DNA from: Rothia nasimurium
GTDB taxonomy: Bacteria; Actinomycetota; Actinomycetes; Actinomycetales; Micrococcaceae
Length of the DNA stretch: 64,000 nt
Reading direction: 5' to 3'
Assembly: GCF_928392795.1 (NCBI RefSeq)
Contig: NZ_CAKMTJ010000001.1
Span: forward strand, 1-64,000
Positions 7,556 to 14,646 of the stretch are shown here, in pieces. Under the pieces are notes generated by a model. It did no database searches and had not been told where the DNA came from. It worked only from the letters and a program-made list of their open reading frames with translations. A program made the translations under genes and the position numbers. Every line of letters begins with the position of its first letter. Positions within the stretch are counted from its first letter, which is position 1.

Positions 7556-8467
7556 ATGTACCGTGTCGCCTACTACCCCTACCCGCGTCCGTCCGACCTG
7601 CCCGCCTACCGCGACGAAAAGTCGCTCTACCCCGGCCTGCTTGCCCTGCAAGAACCGGTGAGTCAAACCGTCTTTCTCTACCGCCTAGAAACCCTGTACG
7701 AGGGGGACTTTCCCACCGACTACACCATCTATAACTATGCTGGTGGACCCCTTGAGAGCGAAATGCGCATTAATATCTCCGCCCTGGGGCCTGCAGAAGA
7801 ACGCGGGGACGGGGAGCCGATGTATCAGTTTGAAGCCTACTCCCGTTTCGAAGACCGCGCTGGAAAGCTTATCTCACAGGGGCTACTGACCCGCACCGGA
7901 GAAATCCGCTGGGACGAACAAGACCCCGGCCACTGGCTACACCCGCATGTGAAAACCCTAATTGAGTACCTGGCCCAGGCTCCGGCCAAAGCCCCTGAGA
8001 CCATCGAAGAAGGGCAGGTTATCACCTGGGACCTCCCGCAGCTTCTGAGCGACGAGCTGACCATCAACGAACATAACTTCGAGCGCCACCTGCCCCACTG
8101 GTTCGCAGTAGAGCACAGCGAAGATTGCACCTGGTACACAGAGCAGCTCGCACAGCACACTGATGACGAGGAGCCCCTGCCACTCCTTAACCGTCTAGTA
8201 CAGGTCGTCCACCCCGATACAGTAAGCGACAGGCCAGTCCACCCGGGGGAGCTTGCCCCTAGTATCGGTTATACCGCGAAGATTCATAGAGGGGGTGGCG
8301 TCCTCAAATGGGGCCGAGACTTGGCGCCCACGGTGTGGGGCAGAGAGGCTGACGCAGGGCTACTTCCCGGGCTGAGCGGTGAGAACCTGCCCGGTTCAAT
8401 TCGAGATTTGGTAGAGCAGGGTGAGATTATCTACCCCGATGACCGCATTGAGCAGGCACGAGGCTAA
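7556..8467 (+). CDS. Hypothetical protein
   Basis: A 303-residue soluble protein that I cannot assign to a family. It has no signal peptide or membrane span; it is rich in Tyr, Pro, Glu and Asp near the start (MYRVAYYPYPRPSDL) and acidic overall. The ATG at 7556 is chosen because TTGGAGG lies about 9 nt upstream and because the preceding 50 codons look non-coding. It stands alone between the duplicated terminator and an inverted repeat at 8485-8541. Confidence 0.7.
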   Translation: MYRVAYYPYPRPSDLPAYRDEKSLYPGLLALQEPVSQTVFLYRLETLYEGDFPTDYTIYNYAGGPLESEMRINISALGPAEERGDGEPMYQFEAYSRFEDRAGKLISQGLLTRTGEIRWDEQDPGHWLHPHVKTLIEYLAQAPAKAPETIEEGQVITWDLPQLLSDELTINEHNFERHLPHWFAVEHSEDCTWYTEQLAQHTDDEEPLPLLNRLVQVVHPDTVSDRPVHPGELAPSIGYTAKIHRGGGVLKWGRDLAPTVWGREADAGLLPGLSGENLPGSIRDLVEQGEIIYPDDRIEQARG

Positions 8468-8484
8468 CAGCTTCCCTAACGAAC

Positions 8485-8541
8485 GTGCACCTTATCGCCG
8501 AGCGTGCCGCAGATAGATGCACGCTCAGCGATAAGGCGCAC
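8485..8541. repeat. Imperfect 23-bp inverted repeat
   Basis: Arms 8485-8507 and 8519-8541 are reverse complements with two mismatches (G-U/A-C type) and an 11-nt loop. It lies 17 nt after the hypothetical gene and 82 nt before the ABC ATPase. No T-run follows, so it may be a transcript-stabilising or Rho-linked hairpin rather than an intrinsic terminator. Confidence 0.8.
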
Positions 8542-8622
8542 GCTCAGTCGAATCAGGGTCGCGCTGCGGTGGGAAAGCTGCGGTCAGGGCTTACCGTGCA
8601 ATCGTCAGGCATAATAGAGGTC

Positions 8623-9681
8623 ATGACCAGCCCCGCTCTTACCATCACCGGCCTGACCAAGCTGTTTGGTGCGTCCGCCGTGCTTAGCGGAATTAACCTG
8701 ACCGTGCCCGGTGGCAGCCTGCTCTCCCTGGTGGGGGAGTCGGGGGCGGGCAAGTCCACCCTGCTGCGCATTATTGCCGGGCTGGAACAGGCGGACGCCG
8801 GCCGTGTGCTGTTCGGCCACCGGCCGGTAGGTGTTGGGGGAGGCACCCGCATTAAGGGCACGGCCAAAACCCAGCAGGCAGGGGCCGTGCCGGTGGGGTT
8901 TGTCTTTCAAAAGCCCGTGCTCTACCCTCACCTGAGCCTGGAAGAGAACATCCTCTTCGCCCAGCGTCTGCGCGCCCAGGAGCAGCTGGATCGCGACCAC
9001 TACCTTTCCCTTGTCGATACCCTGGGTCTGGGGGAGCACCTGCGGAAGAGGCCGGCGCAACTATCGGGTGGCCAGGCCCAGCGGGCCGGTATTGCTCGGG
9101 CCCTGGTGCGTAAACCCACGCTGGCTCTCTTTGACGAGCCGCTCTCCAGCGTCGATGAGCATCTGAGCGAGGCTATCCGCACCGACCTGCTGACCCTGCA
9201 CCGCCAGCTAGGGTTCACGGGCATCTACGTCACCCACACCCCCGACGAAGCCCTCGCGATGGGCCAGCAGCTTGCGGTGCTAGAGGGCGGACGCCTGGCC
9301 CAGGTTGCCGCCCCGGGGCAGGTGCTGGCCGCACCGGCGTCCGCGCAGGTTGCCCGCCTGCTGCACCCGCTCTACAACGAGCTAGAGGTAGAACGGGATG
9401 GGCGGGCAATACCGGCCGGTACCTCTGCCCACGGTTTTGAGCGGACGGACGCCGACACCCCGGGTACCCTGTCCGTACGGGTGCTGGGCGTGCTCGCCCA
9501 TACGGCAGGGAGCCGTTTTAGCCTTGAAACTACCCAGGCGGTAGAGCTGCCACACCCGGACGGTGCCGTGACCATTCCCGCCGGTAGCTCGCTGACCGCT
9601 GTGCTGCCAGAAACTCCGGTAGGTACGGAAGAGGGGCTCTGCCTGAAGCTCCGACCAGGTACTCTGCACGTATTTAAGTGA
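8623..9681 (+). CDS. ABC transporter ATP-binding protein (orphan)
   Basis: A 352-residue ATPase of the MalK/PotA/CysA type. Walker A GESGAGKST, Q-loop VFQKPVLYPH, signature LSGGQAQR, Walker B LALFDEP and the switch histidine in YVTHTPDEA are all intact. Past about residue 250 there is an accessory C-terminal region ending RPGTLHVFK that resembles a TOBE-type regulatory domain. The ATG at 8623 starts TSPALTITGLTKLFG; upstream codons look non-coding. No permease or binding protein is adjacent, so its substrate is unknown. It could serve several importers, including ModA-ModB at 22.2-23.9 kb, which has no ATPase of its own there. Confidence 0.88.
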   Translation: MTSPALTITGLTKLFGASAVLSGINLTVPGGSLLSLVGESGAGKSTLLRIIAGLEQADAGRVLFGHRPVGVGGGTRIKGTAKTQQAGAVPVGFVFQKPVLYPHLSLEENILFAQRLRAQEQLDRDHYLSLVDTLGLGEHLRKRPAQLSGGQAQRAGIARALVRKPTLALFDEPLSSVDEHLSEAIRTDLLTLHRQLGFTGIYVTHTPDEALAMGQQLAVLEGGRLAQVAAPGQVLAAPASAQVARLLHPLYNELEVERDGRAIPAGTSAHGFERTDADTPGTLSVRVLGVLAHTAGSRFSLETTQAVELPHPDGAVTIPAGSSLTAVLPETPVGTEEGLCLKLRPGTLHVFK

Positions 9682-9714
9682 TTAAGCACCCTTAAACCCG
9701 GTTTTAACTTGCCA

Positions 9715-9850
9715 GAGCCCCGCAAACCGTGGTTAGATGAAGTAACCAAAGACCGCCGGTCTGTGCCTTTTACAGGCACGATAAGGGCTAACCAGCCCAC
9801 CTGCGTAGGTGCCGATAACAGAATACAAACCAGTTTTTGCTGAGTTTGTA
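9715..9850 (+). promoter_or_regulatory. L10 leader (r-protein autoregulation)
   Basis: The region before rplJ has the layout of the bacterial L10(L12)4-binding leader: the GACCGCCGGTCT element, a hairpin GTGCC-TTTTA-CAGGCAC, the CCTGCGTAGGTG hairpin, and a stem ATACAAACC...GTTTGTAT. Known leaders of this type let L10 repress rplJ-rplL. The assignment rests on order and motif resemblance. Confidence 0.65.
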
Positions 9851-9853
9851 TTA

Positions 9854-9885
9854 TGCCTCGATGCCTGCGCGTCGGGGCATTTTTT
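9854..9885 (+). terminator. Attenuator terminator before rplJ
   Basis: TGCCTCGA (9854-9861) pairs with TCGGGGCA (9872-9879) with one wobble and is followed by TTTTTT, 36 nt before the rplJ start. A terminator inside the leader fits premature termination controlled by L10 binding upstream. Confidence 0.7.
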
Positions 9886-9920
9886 GTTGGCCTGGCGGGA
9901 TAAGAACTGGAAGGAACACC

Positions 9921-10430
9921 ATGGCAACACAGGATAAGATTGCTGCCGTCTCTGAGATCAAGGAACTCCTTGAATCCTCAAACGGCGTAATTCTCACCGA
10001 GTACCGTGGTCTCACCGTTGCACAGATGAAGGAACTTCGTCGTGCACTGGGTGCTGAGACCGAGTACGCCGTGGTAAAGAACACTCTGACCGCTATCGCG
10101 GCTAAGGAAGTTGGCATCGACGCATTCGATGGTCAGCTCCACGGCCCCAGCGCAATCGCATTCATCAAGGGCGACTTCATTGATGCTGCGAAGGGTCTGC
10201 GTGACTTTGCCAAGGCTAACCCCCAGCTGATCGTTAAGAGCGGTTACTTCGAGGGCGAAGCTCTCGACGAAGCTGGCATCAACAAGTTTGCAAGCCTCGA
10301 ATCACGCGAGGTACTTCTTGCAAAGGTCGCAGGCGGCGCAAAGGGCGCAATCGCAAAGGTTGCTCGCACCGTTGACGCTCTGCGTATCAAGCTCGAAGAG
10401 CAGGAAGGCGCAGCACCCGAGGCCGAGTAA
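9921..10430 (+). CDS. rplJ: 50S ribosomal protein L10
   Basis: Anchors the L7/L12 dimers at the ribosomal stalk base. The 169-residue protein has the N-terminal rRNA-binding domain (VILTEYRGLTVAQMKELRRAL, VVKNTLTAIA) and a C-terminal helix for L7/L12 (ALRIKLEEQEGA). GGAAGGA precedes the ATG; the frame continues upstream only as non-coding leader. Paired with rplL 120 nt later. Confidence 0.97.
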   Translation: MATQDKIAAVSEIKELLESSNGVILTEYRGLTVAQMKELRRALGAETEYAVVKNTLTAIAAKEVGIDAFDGQLHGPSAIAFIKGDFIDAAKGLRDFAKANPQLIVKSGYFEGEALDEAGINKFASLESREVLLAKVAGGAKGAIAKVARTVDALRIKLEEQEGAAPEAE

Positions 10431-10550
10431 TCGCCTCGAAGCTGCCCACCGCACAGACTTCGGCCCACTTGCCCGGGCCACCCCACAATTTTCAAGCTCG
10501 CAGGCTGAAATACTGAGGCTTGCAACTGAATCAAAGAAGGAGCCAATCTC

Positions 10551-10928
10551 ATGGCTAAGCTTTCAATCGAAGAACTCATTGAAGCATTCAAGGAACTGTC
10601 ACTCGTTGAGGTTTCCGAATTCGTTAAGGCATTCGAAGAAGAATTCGACGTAACCGCAGCTGCTCCCGTTGCTGTTGCTGGTGCTGCCGGTGGCGACGCT
10701 GGTGCTGCTGAAGAGCAGTCAGAATTCGACGTTATCCTCGAATCAGCTGGCGACAAGAAGATCGGCGTTATTAAGGAAGTTCGCGCCCTCACCTCACTGG
10801 GTCTGAAGGAAGCTAAGGACCTCGTTGACGGCGCTCCCAAGCCCGTTCTCGAAGGCGTTTCCAAGGAAGACGCAGAGAAGGCTAAGGAAGCTCTCGAAGG
10901 CGCTGGCGCAACCGTCACCCTCAAGTAA
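10551..10928 (+). CDS. rplL: 50S ribosomal protein L7/L12
   Basis: The flexible stalk protein that recruits translational GTPases. The 125-residue protein shows the dimerisation N-terminus ([30 protein letters not shown]), an Ala/Gly/Val hinge (about 40-58), and the C-terminal domain with [34 protein letters not shown] precedes the ATG. Confidence 0.98.
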   Translation: MAKLSIEELIEAFKELSLVEVSEFVKAFEEEFDVTAAAPVAVAGAAGGDAGAAEEQSEFDVILESAGDKKIGVIKEVRALTSLGLKEAKDLVDGAPKPVLEGVSKEDAEKAKEALEGAGATVTLK

Positions 10929-10952
10929 GTTTCTTACTTTTCTTATCTTTGG

Positions 10953-10999
10953 CGCAGGGGCGGCACCCATTACGGGTTGCCGCCCTTGCGGCTTTTTGT
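10953..10999 (+). terminator. Terminator after rplL
   Basis: GCAGGGGCGGCACCC pairs with GGGTTGCCGCCCTTGC (a near-perfect stem with a few wobbles/bulges) and is followed by GGCTTTTTG. Confidence 0.88.
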
Positions 11000-11060
11000 T
11001 TAAGGACGGACGCCGCCCCCACCTCTTCCCCTGCCTGCTGGTTTTAGTTAGGCTGGGGTC

Positions 11061-12083
11061 ATGGGTAAGACTCTGATTCGTGCATTCTGGTGTCTGTTGC
11101 TGGCCGGTGCTCTGGCCTGGCTGGCTATCCTGGTGTGGCCGGGGCACCCGGTCACCTCCTGGCTGACCACCCGCCTGGTTATAGCCCAGGCCGTCGCCTT
11201 CCCCACCCTGCTTGCGGTGGCCGAGGCGGGCGTCCTGATTGTGGCACTACCGGTGACACTGCGCCGCGCAACCAGCGGAGCTACCCGCGCCCTTGCCGGG
11301 CTGACGGCGGTAGCCTGTGCCGCTTCTAGTCTGCTGGCTGTCACCGACCCCTACGGGGCTGCGCGCTATCATGCGCGAGGGGTGCCTGCCATTGGGTGCG
11401 TTAATATGCAGACCTACCGGGTCACTACCTACAATGCCCTCGATACCCTGACCGACCAGTCCCTGGCTCGGTTGCTGGCCGATGAGCCGGATTTCCTGGT
11501 GCTCCCTGAAGTCTCACCCGATACACCCGCTCTTGCTGGCGGTGTTTCGGGCTACCAGGTGTTCGCCTCCACCAGCGGAAAGGCCCACATCGCCCCGACG
11601 CTGACCCTGGTGAGCGACCGGCTGGGCACCTACACCGCGCAGGAAGTGCCCATGACCTTCGGCGCCCTGATGCTGGCTCCTGAAAATGACGATACCGGCC
11701 ACCCCTCACTGCTGGCGGTGCACACCGCCCCGCCCGTGCCCTCCTACATGCAGCAGTGGCGCGATGACTTAGCCACCATCGACCGGTTGGCTCGCGACGA
11801 GAGCCGCCCTGACCTGATCGCCGGCGACTTCAACGCGACCCTGCTCCACGGCGGACTGGCCAGTTACGCGGGGGTGGGCTCATACCTGGGTGCGGATGCT
11901 GCCCTGGCCACCCACCGGATTGAGGGCACCTGGCCGGTAGGCGGAGTGCTAGGAATGCGGGCCCCGATCGACCACATCATGGTGATGCAGGGGCCACCTG
12001 CTCACAGCGAGGATATAACCTACCAGCAGGTGGGCGATTCTGACCATCTGGCCGTAAGCGCCACCACCAGCATCTGTCGGTAG
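11061..12083 (+). CDS. Membrane-anchored EEP-family hydrolase
   Basis: A 340-residue protein of the endonuclease/exonuclease/phosphatase superfamily. Three hydrophobic segments (about 8-25, 36-63, 76-93) put the C-terminal catalytic domain outside the membrane. Catalytic-type motifs are visible: TYNALD with N125, LPE with E150, H221, GDFN (255-258), D304 in PIDHIMV, and the terminal SDH (327-329). This is the set seen in actinobacterial EEP proteins of unknown substrate; it may cleave phosphodiesters in nucleic acids or lipids. Stands alone between the rplL terminator and scrB. Confidence 0.82.
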   Translation: MGKTLIRAFWCLLLAGALAWLAILVWPGHPVTSWLTTRLVIAQAVAFPTLLAVAEAGVLIVALPVTLRRATSGATRALAGLTAVACAASSLLAVTDPYGAARYHARGVPAIGCVNMQTYRVTTYNALDTLTDQSLARLLADEPDFLVLPEVSPDTPALAGGVSGYQVFASTSGKAHIAPTLTLVSDRLGTYTAQEVPMTFGALMLAPENDDTGHPSLLAVHTAPPVPSYMQQWRDDLATIDRLARDESRPDLIAGDFNATLLHGGLASYAGVGSYLGADAALATHRIEGTWPVGGVLGMRAPIDHIMVMQGPPAHSEDITYQQVGDSDHLAVSATTSICR

Positions 12084-12187
12084 AACCTTCGTGGGCTAGC
12101 CCCCTATCACAAACTGGAATATTTGCCGGTCTGCTCTGCAGACTGCCGACCTAAGACCTGGGGAGAGGGCAGGGGGTAAGCTGGATA

Positions 12188-12203
12188 TGACTAACGATTG
12201 ACA
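12188..12203 (+). promoter_or_regulatory. Candidate ScrR operator before scrB
   Basis: CTAACGATTG (12191-12200) is a near-palindrome with the central CG typical of LacI-family operators. A close match, CAAACGATTG, lies before scrA (14546-14555). Site lies about 40 nt before the scrB start. Confidence 0.45.
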
Positions 12204-12237
12204 GACCCCGCTATCGCACCCACCCAAGGAGCCCCGC

Positions 12238-13719
12238 GTGACTAAGCCCGGACGTCCGGACGCCGCCGAACTGCTCGCAGCCGCCGAGCAAGCCTATGCC
12301 ACCTACCACGAGCAGGTACGCACCGACCCCGACTACCCGGCCCTACACCTGGCACCACCGGTGGGCCGCCTCAACGACCCCAACGGGCTGATCTATCATG
12401 AGGGCACCTACCACGCCTTCTACCAGTACTCCCCCGTCCACCCCACCCGCGCCGTCTTCTGGCGCTACGCTACCAGCGACGACCTCACCCACTGGCAGGA
12501 CCGCGGCACCGCCATCGCCCCCACCGACTGGTTCGATAAGAATGGCTGCTACTCGGGCTCGGGTTTCGTGGGCGAGGACGGCACCTTTGAGTTCTTTTAC
12601 ACCGGCAATGTCAAGGACGCCGACGGCAACCGGGAAGCCTACCAGGTACTCTTCACTTCACCCGACCAGGGCAAGACCTTCACCAAGCAGGAGGTCTTTA
12701 TCAACGGCCCCGAAGAGGGCTACACCGCCCACTACCGCGACCCCCACGTGATTGAACGCGAGGGCACCTTCTACGCCGTCATTGGCGCCCAGCGCGAGGA
12801 CGAAACCGGGGCTGTGGTGCTCTACTCCTCACCCGACCGCCGCACCTGGACCTTCGACGGGGAGCTCACCTTCTCAGACCCCGCCCTGGCCAACCTGGGC
12901 TACATGTACGAGTGTCCCGGCCTGATTCAGCTGCGCGACGAAGAAACCGGCGAGCTCAAGGACGTGCTGATTTTTAGCCCCCAGGGCATGGAAGCCGACG
13001 GGGAGAAGTACAACAACATCTTCCAGACCGGCTACATCGTGGGCACCCTCACCGGCACCCACTTTGAGGTCACCACCCCCTTCACCGAGCTGGACGCTGG
13101 CACCGAGTTCTATGCCCCCCAGTGCTTCCACGGGGTGGGGCAGGACGGCTCCCACGCGGTGCTCCAGGGCTGGTTCGGCAATGCCGACCAGGACGACCAC
13201 CCCTCCTGGGACAACCACTGGGTACACATGCAGACCTACCCCCGCCGCCTCACCCTGCGCGCTGGTCGTATCTACCAGAACCCCGTGGAGCAGCTTGATC
13301 GCGCCCTGGCACCAGCCCCTGTTGTGCCCGCAGCTCATGGCGAGATTGCAGAACTGGCGGACGCCCGCGTCTGGCGCCTGCGCGGTGAGGTAGCGGTAGC
13401 CGAGCCCGTGCAGATTATCGTTGAGGACGCTGCAGGGCAGGCCCTGGTGCTGACCCTGAGCGAGGACGGCGCCCACCTGGACCGCACCGGCAGCCGCTAC
13501 ACCGTGGGCGGGGCAGAACGCCACCGCACCCTAGAGCACAGCGCTACCCGCACCTTCGACCTGCTGGTCGATGCCTCCGGAACCGAACTCTTCCTCGATG
13601 GGGGAGCCGCCGTCTTCTCATCCCGAACCTACTTCACCGGAGCTAAGCGCACCGTCCGCCTGGTAGCAGACGAAGCGGCCGTGCTGAGCCTCGAAGCTGC
13701 CCGGCTTGTAGAAGACTAG
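12238..13719 (+). CDS. scrB: Sucrose-6-phosphate hydrolase (GH32)
   Basis: Cytoplasmic invertase that splits sucrose 6-phosphate, the product of the sucrose PTS, into glucose 6-phosphate and fructose. The 493-residue protein has the three GH32 signatures: NDPNG (46-50, Asp47 nucleophile), RDP (167-169, transition-state stabiliser) and ECP (225-227, Glu225 acid/base), followed by a C-terminal beta-sandwich. No signal peptide. Start is GTG with AAGGAG upstream. Clustered with a IIA protein, scrA and a LacI regulator, which supports sucrose over other fructosides. Confidence 0.92.
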   Translation: MTKPGRPDAAELLAAAEQAYATYHEQVRTDPDYPALHLAPPVGRLNDPNGLIYHEGTYHAFYQYSPVHPTRAVFWRYATSDDLTHWQDRGTAIAPTDWFDKNGCYSGSGFVGEDGTFEFFYTGNVKDADGNREAYQVLFTSPDQGKTFTKQEVFINGPEEGYTAHYRDPHVIEREGTFYAVIGAQREDETGAVVLYSSPDRRTWTFDGELTFSDPALANLGYMYECPGLIQLRDEETGELKDVLIFSPQGMEADGEKYNNIFQTGYIVGTLTGTHFEVTTPFTELDAGTEFYAPQCFHGVGQDGSHAVLQGWFGNADQDDHPSWDNHWVHMQTYPRRLTLRAGRIYQNPVEQLDRALAPAPVVPAAHGEIAELADARVWRLRGEVAVAEPVQIIVEDAAGQALVLTLSEDGAHLDRTGSRYTVGGAERHRTLEHSATRTFDLLVDASGTELFLDGGAAVFSSRTYFTGAKRTVRLVADEAAVLSLEAARLVED

Positions 13720-13728
13720 GGGAGAGGG

Positions 13729-13779
13729 GCCGGTGCCTTAGTGCACGGGGCGAAAAATTTTCCGTGACCTGGCACCGGC
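13729..13779 (+). other. Hairpin between scrB and IIA gene
   Basis: GCCGGTGCC (13729-13737) pairs perfectly with GGCACCGGC (13771-13779); inside, CACGG pairs with CCGTG. No T-run follows. Probably a 3' end or stabilising structure of scrB mRNA. Confidence 0.6.
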
Positions 13780-13792
13780 AGGAAACAGTAAG

Positions 13793-13807
13793 ACCTGTCT
13801 CACAGGT
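13793..13807. promoter_or_regulatory. Palindromic operator candidate (IIA gene)
   Basis: ACCTGTCTCACAGGT is a perfect 6-3-6 inverted repeat 76 nt before the IIA gene. Its core CCTGTCTNACAGG recurs upstream of scrR at 18676-18688. The GT-N3-AC pattern is like GntR-family sites. Confidence 0.5.
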
Positions 13808-13882
13808 TGTCGACGGTGGTAGGCTGGTAGAGACGCCGCACACAGCGGCCCCACCACTCCCAACCACTATGAGGTGACAACC

Positions 13883-14449
13883 ATGGCAGGCTTCTTCAAA
13901 AAGCTCTTCGGCGGTAGCGACGACACCGCAGCGCAGACTCCCGCTCCCGCAGCTACTCCCGCGGCAGCACCGTCCGCAGCTGGCGCGTCCGCTCTGACCG
14001 CCCACATGAACGGTACCGTTGTCGAGCTTGCCGGCGTGAGCGACCAGATGTTCGCCTCAGGCGCCCTGGGCCCCGGTGCCGCCATTGAGCCGACCGCAGG
14101 TGTGGTTGTGGCTCCCGCAGACGGCGAAGTAACTGTCGCCTTCCCCACCGGCCATGCCTTCGGCATCCGTACCGCAGACGGCTTGGAAATCCTGATTCAC
14201 GTAGGCTTCGATACCGTGGAGCTGGACGGCAAGTTCTTTGAACCCAAGGTCAAGAAGGGTGATACCGTCACCCGCGGCCAGGTGCTGGTGGAGTTTGACC
14301 TGGAGCAGGTCAAGGCTGCAGGCTACCCCGTCACCACCCCGCTGGTTATCACCAACGCCAAGAGCTCCGTTGCCGACCTGACAGTTGCCAACGCAGGAAG
14401 TGACGTAGCAGCCGGTGCTGACTTCATCACCGCAGCTCGCAAGGGCTAA
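13883..14449 (+). CDS. crr: PTS glucose-type IIA component
   Basis: A 188-residue phosphocarrier that takes phosphate from HPr and passes it to an EIIB. After an Ala/Pro-rich N-terminal linker (to about 36) comes a IIA-Glc domain with GHAFGI (H91) and ILIHVGFDTVEL (H106), matching the two active-site histidines of E. coli IIA-Glc. The domain is very like the IIA part of ScrA encoded next ([30 protein letters not shown]-type motifs in both), suggesting local duplication. The ATG at 13883 has GAGG 8 nt upstream; a GTG three codons earlier is less likely. It may serve EIIBC proteins lacking a IIA domain elsewhere. Symbol is by family only. Confidence 0.88.
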   Translation: MAGFFKKLFGGSDDTAAQTPAPAATPAAAPSAAGASALTAHMNGTVVELAGVSDQMFASGALGPGAAIEPTAGVVVAPADGEVTVAFPTGHAFGIRTADGLEILIHVGFDTVELDGKFFEPKVKKGDTVTRGQVLVEFDLEQVKAAGYPVTTPLVITNAKSSVADLTVANAGSDVAAGADFITAARKG

Positions 14450-14466
14450 AACAAAGCTTGAGATAG

Positions 14467-14501
14467 GGTCGGTGGTCACCTAACGCAGGTGGTCACCGAC
14501 C
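14467..14501 (+). terminator. Hairpin after IIA gene
   Basis: GGTCGGTGGTCACCT pairs exactly with AGGTGGTCACCGACC around AACGC, followed by TTCTG. A weak T-run; works together with the terminator just behind it. Confidence 0.7.
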
Positions 14502-14508
14502 TTCTGTA

Positions 14509-14532
14509 AGGGGCTGTTTTGGCCCCTTTTTT
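14509..14532 (+). terminator. Rho-independent terminator
   Basis: AAGGGGC pairs with GCCCCTT around TGTTTTG and runs into TTTT. Separates the free IIA gene from scrA. Confidence 0.75.
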
Positions 14533-14545
14533 GGTGCTAGTATGT

Positions 14546-14555
14546 CAAACGATTG
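14546..14555 (+). promoter_or_regulatory. Candidate ScrR operator before scrA
   Basis: CAAACGATTG, near-palindromic with central CG, about 90 nt before scrA; flanking CAAAC...GTTTG (to 14564) adds a second symmetry. Matches the site before scrB in 9 of 10 positions. Confidence 0.45.
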
Positions 14556-14646
14556 GCATGTTTGTTTTTACACACAACATACACACTCGCGCCGAGGCAG
14601 AACCACAGATATAGGGGGAGCCTGGCCCATACACCAAGGAGAAGAC

